Shown: in pieces, positions 1 through 6,106 of the stretch
Layout of the letters: each line of letters opens with the position of its first letter
Numbering within the stretch: position 1 is the first letter of the stretch
From: DASSBG01 sp035703755
GTDB lineage: Bacteria > Pseudomonadota > Gammaproteobacteria > Xanthomonadales > Rhodanobacteraceae
Direction: 5' to 3'
Length of the DNA stretch: 6,992 nucleotides
NCBI GenBank assembly: GCA_035703755.1
Contig: DASSXP010000373.1
Span: forward strand, 1 to 6,992
Notes under the pieces: model-generated
Told to the model about the DNA's origin: nothing
The model's input: only the letters and a program-made list of their open reading frames with translations
The model's database searches: none
Program-made: the position numbers and the translations under genes

Positions 1-393
1 TTGTTTTCCAGTGTGTGGAAGGCCGATTGGTTCAAGACCCTGTACCACGGCGGGCCGGCGGGCGGCGGCTATTCCACCAATGCCGACTTGCTGCGTTTCG
101 CCAGCGCGCTGCGCGGCGGCACGCTGGTCAAGTCGGCGACCCTGGTAAAAATGTTCGATGACGAAGTGCCGGCCGGTCCCGGTGGCTATGCGGCGGGGTT
201 TGGTGATCGCCTGTCGCACGGCCGGCACATCCGCGGCCATGCCGGCGGCATCGAGGGTACCGATGCGAACCTCGCCATCGTTTGGGAAACCGGTGCCGCC
301 GTGGCACTCACCAGCAATCAAGGGCCGGGGCAATACTGGCTGCTGGCCGAACGCATCGCCGATCTGCTTGCCGCCGAGGGTGGCACGCCCTGA
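1..393 (+). CDS. Serine hydrolase, beta-lactamase/PBP-like family, C-terminal part (5' truncated by window edge)
   Basis: The visible 130 residues are the C-terminal part of a protein with the serine beta-lactamase/DD-peptidase fold (PF00144 type). The catalytic Ser-x-x-Lys and Tyr-x-Asn motifs would lie upstream, outside the window. What is seen is a Gly-rich stretch followed by YSTNADLLRFASAL (about residues 24-37 of the visible part), which is typical of the region after the Tyr-Asn motif in this family. There is also a GYAAGF stretch (62-67) and HAGG at 80-83, which fits the His-x-Gly version of the third active-site motif (the KTG equivalent). The frame is open to base 1, where the codon is TTG, but that is unlikely to be the true start. 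The natural substrate cannot be told from this part; family members include esterases, D-aminopeptidases and penicillin-binding-like proteins of the cell envelope. The next gene starts 57 bases downstream on the same strand, so co-transcription is possible. Confidence 0.8.
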   Translation: MFSSVWKADWFKTLYHGGPAGGGYSTNADLLRFASALRGGTLVKSATLVKMFDDEVPAGPGGYAAGFGDRLSHGRHIRGHAGGIEGTDANLAIVWETGAAVALTSNQGPGQYWLLAERIADLLAAEGGTP

Positions 394-440
394 CTGCCGA
401 TGCGCAACAGATCGCGCAGGTGGCACAACACAAACACAAC

Positions 441-446
441 GGAGAG
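441..446 (+). promoter_or_regulatory. Ribosome binding site deciding the start at 451
   Basis: GGAGAG lies four bases before the ATG at 451. It is the only good Shine-Dalgarno-like sequence near the N-terminus and supports 451 over the in-frame ATG at 400. Confidence 0.6.
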
Positions 447-450
447 AAGC

Positions 451-810
451 ATGGAAATCCTCGTACCTTTCATCGCGCTGATGGCGCCGGTGTTCATCGT
501 CCTGATCGTGTTTCACTATCGCGGCCAGCAGACCCAGGCGCGCTACCGAATGTTGTTGAAATTGGCGGAAAAAGGCCTTGATCTGCCGCCGCAGTTGCTG
601 GTTGAGCCAAGGCTTGCGTATTGCGAACGGCGTCGGGCCCTGGTGCTGATTGGCGGCGGTATCGGGTTGATGGCCGTGTTTCTCAGCTTGCCCGGCGAGC
701 TTGGCAGCAGCGTCACCGGCTTGTGGGGGCTGGGTCTGTTGCCGCTGATGATCGGCCTGGGTTATCTCGCCAGCTGGTGGTTGAACCGCCGCGAACACGC
801 GCGTGACTGA
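451..810 (+). CDS. Small three-helix membrane protein, DUF6249-like, first gene of the sigma-factor module
   Basis: A 119-residue membrane protein of unknown function. Three hydrophobic segments are visible: residues 3-22 (right at the N-terminus), 63-81 and 91-110. A basic, helical cytoplasm-like stretch (about 23-61) lies between the first and second and contains the pattern ARYRMLLKLAEKGLDLPPQLL. That 'leucine-rich helix, KG, PP.LL' pattern resembles DUF6249 proteins, which are often encoded beside ECF sigma factors in Xanthomonadales (from memory). I chose the ATG at 451 because GGAGAG lies just upstream (441-446) and it puts the first membrane helix at the N-terminus. An in-frame ATG at 400 would add a polar, Arg-rich stretch with no ribosome site. 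The stop overlaps the start of the sigma factor by 8 bases, implying translational coupling. A role in sensing or in holding the sigma factor at the membrane is inference. Confidence 0.75.
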   Translation: MEILVPFIALMAPVFIVLIVFHYRGQQTQARYRMLLKLAEKGLDLPPQLLVEPRLAYCERRRALVLIGGGIGLMAVFLSLPGELGSSVTGLWGLGLLPLMIGLGYLASWWLNRREHARD

Positions 811-1375
811 TCGTGCCGCCGAAGCCCGCATCGACCAGGCCCTGGTGGTTCGCGCCCGGCTGGGCAAGGACCCGCGTGCGTTCGAGCAACTGTTGCGACG
901 ACACCAGGGCATGGTGCGTGCCCAACTGCGGCGGTTGTTGCACGGTGACGCGGCGATGGCCGATGACCTGGCGCAGGAGGTTTTCCTGCTGGCGTGGCGC
1001 AAGCTCGATCAGTTTCGCGGCGAGGCGCGCTTTTCCACCTGGCTGTATCGCATCGCCTACAGTGTTTTTTTGCAGGCTTGCCGCAAGCGCCCTGCATTGC
1101 GGGAGCGGGCGGACGAAGATGAGCTCACGCAATTGCCGGCGCCGTCGACATCGATGGATTTGCAGCTCGATCTGGCGCGTGCGGTGCAACGGCTGTCGCC
1201 TGCCGAGCAGGCCGTTGTGCTGCACTGCGCGCAGCTTGGGTTGAGCCACGACGAAGCGTCCTACGTGCTGGCGATGCCGCTGGGTACCGTGAAAACCCAT
1301 GCACTGCGTGGCAAGGCGAAACTGCAAGCATGGCTGGCCGACTGGCAGGCCGTACATGAGGAACCGACAGCATGA
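803..1375 (+). CDS. RNA polymerase sigma factor, ECF (sigma-70 family, group 4)
   Basis: A 190-residue two-domain sigma factor that would direct core RNA polymerase to a specific promoter set. Region 2 covers about residues 24-94. It has DDLAQEVFLLAWRKLDQF (54-71), the usual core-binding helix, and FSTWLYRIA (77-85), in the area that melts and reads the -10 element. An acidic linker (about 101-127) follows. Region 4 (about 129-180) has LSPAEQAVVLH and a helix-turn-helix ending GTVKTHALRGKAKL, the -35 recognition helix. There is no region 1.1 or region 3, as expected for an ECF factor. The start is GTG at 803, 8 bases inside the preceding gene and without its own clear ribosome site, so coupled translation is likely; no in-frame ATG occurs before residue 37. 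The stop overlaps the next gene as ATGA. The family is certain; the stimulus and regulon are unknown, and the numbered ECF group was not assigned. Confidence 0.92.
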   Translation: MTDRAAEARIDQALVVRARLGKDPRAFEQLLRRHQGMVRAQLRRLLHGDAAMADDLAQEVFLLAWRKLDQFRGEARFSTWLYRIAYSVFLQACRKRPALRERADEDELTQLPAPSTSMDLQLDLARAVQRLSPAEQAVVLHCAQLGLSHDEASYVLAMPLGTVKTHALRGKAKLQAWLADWQAVHEEPTA

Positions 1376-1701
1376 ACGACACCCAGAACGAAACCCTCGA
1401 TGCCTTGTTGCAGCAACAGTTCGCTGGCCCGGTGGCCGATGACGGATTTGCCGAGCGCGTGATGCAGCGTTTGCCGCCACGTCGCCGGCGCGCCTGGCCA
1501 CTTGCCGCCGGGGTGCTCGCGGGCATGGTCACGTGTGGATTGTGCTTGATGTACTCACCGGGCTTGCATGCAGGCTGGCGCGATTGGCTGCTGGGCCGTG
1601 TGTCGGTTGCGGCGCTGGTTTTGTTTGTCGTAATGGCCGGCATGTCGGCGCTGGCGGCGTGGTGGGCCATGACGGAAGCGGGTGAGGTGGGAAGCGGGTG
1701 A
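1372..1701 (+). CDS. Small two-helix membrane protein, candidate anti-sigma partner
   Basis: A 109-residue protein that I cannot assign to a named family. The first 40 residues are soluble and contain DDGFAERVMQRLP followed by an Arg run (about 23-40). This amphipathic 'D.FaerVm.rLP.RRR' pattern is common near the N-terminus of small anti-sigma-like proteins encoded after ECF sigma genes. Two hydrophobic helices follow (about 42-60 and 78-99) with a short basic loop between, so the N-terminal part should face the cytoplasm. The ATG overlaps the sigma stop (ATGA), and GAGGA lies nine bases upstream (1358-1362). Position and topology suggest it restrains the sigma factor at the membrane. However, no His-x3-Cys-x2-Cys zinc anti-sigma motif is present: the only cysteines, C55 and C58, lie inside the first helix. 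The anti-sigma role is inference from context. Confidence 0.7.
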   Translation: MNDTQNETLDALLQQQFAGPVADDGFAERVMQRLPPRRRRAWPLAAGVLAGMVTCGLCLMYSPGLHAGWRDWLLGRVSVAALVLFVVMAGMSALAAWWAMTEAGEVGSG

Positions 1702-1710
1702 ACCGGTGTC

Positions 1711-1716
1711 TTGACA
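1711..1716 (+). promoter_or_regulatory. Possible -35 box of the toxin-antitoxin operon
   Basis: TTGACA is a perfect match to the sigma-70 -35 consensus, placed 60 bases before the antitoxin ATG. The -10 region is poor: 17 bases downstream lies TGATGC, and an 18-base spacing gives GATGCT, which matches the consensus at only three positions. The -10 area falls inside the heptamer repeats, so a repressor bound there would block the promoter. Confidence 0.4.
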
Positions 1717-1719
1717 GAA

Positions 1720-1747
1720 TGATGCGTGATGCGTGATGCTTGATGCG
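1720..1747 (+). repeat. Four tandem copies of the heptamer TGATGCG, candidate operator
   Basis: Four 7-base units stand back to back with no gap. Copies 1, 2 and 4 are TGATGCG; copy 3 is TGATGCT. The array begins four bases after a TTGACA box and ends 13 bases before the antitoxin's ribosome site. Ribbon-helix-helix antitoxins commonly autorepress by cooperative binding to short repeated sites at their own promoter, so an operator role is plausible. A chance microsatellite or slippage product is the alternative. Confidence 0.6.
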
Positions 1748-1760
1748 CTAATCGGTAATC

Positions 1761-1766
1761 AAGGAG
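1761..1766 (+). promoter_or_regulatory. Ribosome binding site of the antitoxin gene
   Basis: AAGGAG lies nine bases before the ATG at 1776. It is the strongest Shine-Dalgarno match in the window, consistent with high translation of the antitoxin relative to the toxin, whose start lacks a strong site. Confidence 0.7.
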
Positions 1767-1775
1767 CGCCGATCC

Positions 1776-2015
1776 ATGCGCACCACCCTCAAATTGGATG
1801 AAGACGTGCTGGCCGCCGCGCGCGCGTTGGCACAGCGGCAGGACAAGACCTTGGGCGAAGTCGTGTCGGAACTGGCCCGCAAAGGGTTGGCGCCAACGCA
1901 GGCGACGCCGCAGTATCGCAACGGCGTCCGGCTGATGCCGGTGCGGCCTGACGCCACGCCGATGACGCTGGAGCAGATCAACGCACTGCGCGATGAGGCC
2001 CCGTGGCCGCCGTAA
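1776..2015 (+). CDS. VapB-like antitoxin, ribbon-helix-helix type
   Basis: A 79-residue antitoxin. Residues 2-38, starting RTTLKLDEDVL and ending ELARKGL, have the beta-strand plus two-helix layout of a ribbon-helix-helix (Arc/MetJ-like) DNA-binding domain: a short strand, a helix rich in Ala (AAARALAQRQ), the turn 'DKTLGEV' and a second helix (VVSELARKGL). Residues 40-79 are low in secondary-structure signal and contain 'NGVRLMPVRPDATPMTLEQINALRDE'-like features seen in antitoxins paired with TIGR00028 PIN toxins; this tail would wrap and inhibit the toxin. The protein should bind its own promoter and neutralise the toxin. It starts nine bases after AAGGAG and overlaps the toxin start by 13 bases, a standard coupled arrangement. 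Assignment is from pattern and from the partner gene. Confidence 0.88.
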   Translation: MRTTLKLDEDVLAAARALAQRQDKTLGEVVSELARKGLAPTQATPQYRNGVRLMPVRPDATPMTLEQINALRDEAPWPP

Positions 2016-2500
2016 GCCGCAAGGCCAAGCCGGTGATACGCGAAGCGCACGGGCGATGGTCCGATTCCGGCGTGACCTGGCTGCTGGATGTCAATGTGCT
2101 GCTGGCGCTGCTCGACCCGGTGCATGCCGATCACCACACGGCGCATGCCTGGTTCGCCATCAACAAGACCTCGTGGGCCAGTTGCAACCTGACCCAGAAC
2201 GGCGCGCTGCGGATCATGTCGCACCCGCGCTACGCCAACGCGCTGGCATCGACCGCCGAGGCCGCCGAACTCTTGGCGGACCTGTGTAGTCAACCGGGCC
2301 ACGTGTATTGGAGCGCCGACCTCAGCCTGCTGGATTCGCCACTCGTTGACCGCACGCGGCTGCTGGCGCACGCGCAGGTTACCGACACATGGTTGCTGGC
2401 ACTGGCGGTGCGGCACGGTGGCCGTCTGGCAACCTTCGACCGGCGGTTGGTGACCAGTGCGGTGCAGGGCGGTGAGGCCGCGCGGCACCTGATCGGCTGA
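2003..2500 (+). CDS. VapC-like PIN-domain ribonuclease toxin (TIGR00028 type)
   Basis: A PIN-fold metal-dependent RNase, the toxin of the pair with the preceding antitoxin; VapC toxins cut tRNA or rRNA and stop translation. With the start at 2003 it has 165 residues. The first conserved acid is D29 in WLLDVNVLLALLD. TQNGALRIM (64-72) is the central motif; this subfamily usually has 'TQ..fLR' here, where other PIN proteins place an acid. VTDTWLLALAVRHGGRLATFD carries the acids D128 and D146. The GTG at 2003 overlaps the antitoxin. A second in-frame GTG at 2072 would give a 142-residue protein starting VTWLLDVN, which is where most relatives begin, so the first 23 residues may not be made. I see no strong ribosome site for either start. 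The stop abuts that of the convergent GIY-YIG gene. RNA target unknown. Confidence 0.88.
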   Translation: MAAVSRKAKPVIREAHGRWSDSGVTWLLDVNVLLALLDPVHADHHTAHAWFAINKTSWASCNLTQNGALRIMSHPRYANALASTAEAAELLADLCSQPGHVYWSADLSLLDSPLVDRTRLLAHAQVTDTWLLALAVRHGGRLATFDRRLVTSAVQGGEAARHLIG

Positions 2501-2797
2501 TCAGGACGAGGATCGCAAGCGCGCTTGCAGGGCCGCGATACGCGCGGGGCGCGGGAGCTTTTTCCAGGCCATTTCCAGTCGCAACGCCTCGCCGTGGCTG
2601 GCGACCCAGACCCAACCCAGCAACTGCCGTGGCGGGTTGGCGCGGGTGAAGCGCGCTCCTTTGCCGGCTTGATGCATGGCGTAGCGGGCGACCGGGTCGC
2701 GCGCGATGCCGGTGTAGATGCGACCGTCGCTGCACTCAAGCAAGTACACGGACCAGGCGTTGGTGTCGGGCGGCGAGGTGTTGCCGCAGTGATGCAT
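2501..2797 (-). CDS. GIY-YIG nuclease-domain protein, UPF0213/YhbQ-like
   Basis: A 98-residue single-domain protein of the GIY-YIG superfamily. The GIY-equivalent is VYLLEC (17-22), the YIG-equivalent is YTGIARD (28-34), and R38 and H42 stand where the conserved Arg and following basic residue are expected. GKGARFTRANPP (45-56 region) is the characteristic UPF0213 stretch. HGEALRLEMAWKKLPR (58-73) supplies the conserved metal-binding Glu candidate (E60 or E65) and the basic helix. E. coli YhbQ is similar in size; its cellular role, perhaps in DNA repair or damage, is not firmly defined. The ATG at 2797 was chosen because the domain begins 15 residues later and GGGTGG precedes it by about 11 bases. 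A GTG at 2812 is possible, and the open frame further upstream lies antisense-like within uup and is not coding-like. It is 19 bases after uup and probably co-transcribed with it. Confidence 0.87.
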   Translation of the reverse strand: MHHCGNTSPPDTNAWSVYLLECSDGRIYTGIARDPVARYAMHQAGKGARFTRANPPRQLLGWVWVASHGEALRLEMAWKKLPRPARIAALQARLRSSS

Positions 2798-2816
2798 TGC
2801 CAGCGTGTCCACCCGT

Positions 2817-4670
<1,854 letters not shown>

Positions 4671-4682
4671 TCGCCCATTGTA
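4671..4682 (-). promoter_or_regulatory. Candidate uup promoter -10 box placed for a leaderless start
   Basis: On the minus strand TACAAT (4682-4677) is followed by six bases, GGGCGA, and then the uup ATG (4670). A hexamer at -12 to -7 would set transcription start at the A of the ATG. No good -35 hexamer is found at 15-19 bases; the nearest TTGA-like sequence (TTGAAC at 4719-4714) is 31 bases upstream. No clear Shine-Dalgarno precedes the ATG. Both facts fit a leaderless transcript. Confidence 0.45.
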
Positions 4683-4699
4683 GCGGGCGGGCGTTCAGC

Positions 4700-4726
4700 C
4701 GGCCTGGGTGGCGGTTCAACAGGCCG
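4700..4726. repeat. Inverted repeat in the divergent uup / aminopeptidase control region
   Basis: CGGCCT at 4700-4705 is repeated in inverse as AGGCCG at 4721-4726, with a 15-base spacer. It sits between the candidate uup -10 box and the candidate aminopeptidase -10 box, so a dimeric regulator bound there could affect both genes. Six-base GC-rich arms can arise by chance. Confidence 0.3.
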
Positions 4727-4731
4727 CGCCC

Positions 4732-4740
4732 TGCTACAGT
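4732..4740 (+). promoter_or_regulatory. Candidate extended -10 promoter of the aminopeptidase gene
   Basis: TGCTACAGT reads as a TGn extended -10 followed by TACAGT (5 of 6 to TATAAT-like consensus allowing the common C at position 3 would be four strict matches). It predicts a transcription start near 4747 and a leader of about 26 bases before the ATG at 4773. No good -35 box stands at normal distance, as is usual for extended -10 promoters. Confidence 0.45.
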
Positions 4741-4772
4741 GCGCGTCCGATGGTCCTGCCGAGTATCCCCTG

Positions 4773-6098
4773 ATGCGCCGTTTGATCATGTGTCTTGCCG
4801 TGCTGATTTGCAGTGCCGCCGCGGCCCGGGCGGCGGCGCCGGATTCGATCTGGTTGACGGTCGACGGCAGCGGCTATCGCCTGCTCAAGTCGATCCAGCC
4901 CGATGTGCGTGCGCTGGCGATTCGGCGTTCGCCGCTGTCACCCGGTCGCGTGCTGGACGTGGACGCCGACACGCGCTACGTGGTTGCGGCCAGTCGGCAA
5001 CTGCGCGACCGGCTTGCGCAGGCGGTGCACCAGCAGCGCGGGCATTGCGGCGGTTTCATGGCCTTCGATGACGAGCGCAGCGCGTTGACGGCGCTCAATC
5101 CGGTGCCGCTCGCCGTGGTGCCGACGCGGCCGGACTACAGCATCACCGAGCAGGCGCGGGTGCTGCCCTTGCTGGGCGAGGTGTCCGCCAGCCGTATCGG
5201 CAGCGATATCCAGAGCTTGTCGGCATTCCACAACCGTTACTACGACGCCAGCTACGGCGCCGACGCGGCGGACGCGGTGTTCAACCAGTGGCAGAGCCTT
5301 GCCGCTGGCCGCAGCGACATTCATGTCGAAAAAGTGTTTCGCAGCAGTAACGGTGTGCCGCTGGATTTGATGCCGTCGGTGCGCCTGACGATTGATGGCA
5401 GTTTGCTGCCGCAGCAGCGGCTGGTGCTTGGCGCGCATCTCGATTCCATCAACCACCGGGACCGCGATGGCTTGCCGGTTGCCGCGGCGCGCGCGCCCGG
5501 CGCCGACGACAATGCCTCCGGTGTCGCCAGCCTCACCGAGGTGTTGCGGGTGCTGCTGGCGCACGACTTCCACCCGCACCGGCAGCTTGAGTTCATCGCC
5601 TACTCGGGCGAGGAAGTGGGCTTGCTTGGGTCCCACTTCATTGCCGCCGACTACGCCTCGCGGCAACTGGATGTGGTCGGTGTGTTGCAGCTCGACATGA
5701 CCGACTACCAAGGCTCGGCGGCCGATATCGTGTTGATCGATGACTATACCGATGCGACCCAGAACGCGTTTCTCGCCAGTCTGGCGACGACGTATCTGCC
5801 GCATCTGCTGGTGGCGCACAGCCAGTGCGGTTATGCCTGTTCGGACCATTTCGCGTGGAACCAGCGCGGTTACGCGGCGTCGTTCCCGTTCGAGGCGAAG
5901 ATGGGCGAGGACAATCCCGAAATCCATTCCAGCCGGGATACGTGGGCTACGCTCGGCAACCAGGCGACGCATGCGCAAAAATTCAGCCGCTTGGCGCTGG
6001 CCTGGATGGTAGAGCTGTCGGCCGATGCCGACGATGTAATTTTTGCCAACGGCCTGGAAACGGTGTCCGCCACGCTGGCGGTACGTCCGCGCCGTTGA
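4773..6098 (+). CDS. Secreted zinc aminopeptidase, peptidase family M28 (Vibrio leucyl aminopeptidase-like)
   Basis: A 441-residue exported exopeptidase that would remove N-terminal, probably hydrophobic, residues from peptides outside the cytoplasm. A Sec signal peptide is clear: MRRLIMCLAVLICSAAAARA, likely cut after A20 or A21. Residues 24-135 form an N-terminal region that could be a propeptide. LSAFHNRYYDASYGADAA (149-166) opens the M28 core as in Vibrio proteolyticus aminopeptidase. The two-zinc site is complete: H222 with D224 (GAHLDS), D245 (GADDNASG), E280 as general base and E281 (YSGEEVGLLGS), D308 (LQLDM) and H385 (EIHSSRDTW). C352 and C356 in QCGYACSDH match the Vibrio enzyme's disulfide. 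The C-terminal PPC domain of the Vibrio precursor is absent; instead the protein ends soon after DDVIFANGLET (420-430). Start at 4773 gives the best signal peptide; ATG 4788 is an alternative. The frame's upstream extension runs antisense to uup and is not coding. Confidence 0.92.
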   Translation: MRRLIMCLAVLICSAAAARAAAPDSIWLTVDGSGYRLLKSIQPDVRALAIRRSPLSPGRVLDVDADTRYVVAASRQLRDRLAQAVHQQRGHCGGFMAFDDERSALTALNPVPLAVVPTRPDYSITEQARVLPLLGEVSASRIGSDIQSLSAFHNRYYDASYGADAADAVFNQWQSLAAGRSDIHVEKVFRSSNGVPLDLMPSVRLTIDGSLLPQQRLVLGAHLDSINHRDRDGLPVAAARAPGADDNASGVASLTEVLRVLLAHDFHPHRQLEFIAYSGEEVGLLGSHFIAADYASRQLDVVGVLQLDMTDYQGSAADIVLIDDYTDATQNAFLASLATTYLPHLLVAHSQCGYACSDHFAWNQRGYAASFPFEAKMGEDNPEIHSSRDTWATLGNQATHAQKFSRLALAWMVELSADADDVIFANGLETVSATLAVRPRR

Positions 6099-6106
6099 GT
6101 CGGGCG

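Noticed and set aside
713..1501. A 262-codon open frame antisense to the sigma-factor module
   Set aside because: Its composition is that of a shadow frame, and the opposite strand has three overlapping, well-formed genes.
2192..2220. Missing central acidic residue in the PIN toxin (Gln in TQNGALR), possibly an inactive toxin
   Set aside because: Gln at this place is usual in the TIGR00028-type PIN toxins; the other acids (D29, D128, D146) are present, so there is no sign of inactivation.
1748..2488. A 246-codon open frame antisense to the toxin-antitoxin genes
   Set aside because: No recognisable pattern; the opposite strand carries clear ribbon-helix-helix and PIN genes with a good ribosome site.
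4773..4840. Possible lipoprotein signal (VLIC) in the aminopeptidase
   Set aside because: Position -1 before the Cys is Ile, not Gly, Ala or Ser, and a standard signal peptidase I site (ARA) follows, so a Sec-exported soluble protein is more likely.
4938..5978. A 346-codon open frame antisense to the aminopeptidase
   Set aside because: It is Arg/His/Gln-rich shadow sequence opposite a gene with all catalytic residues intact; no ribosome site or family pattern.
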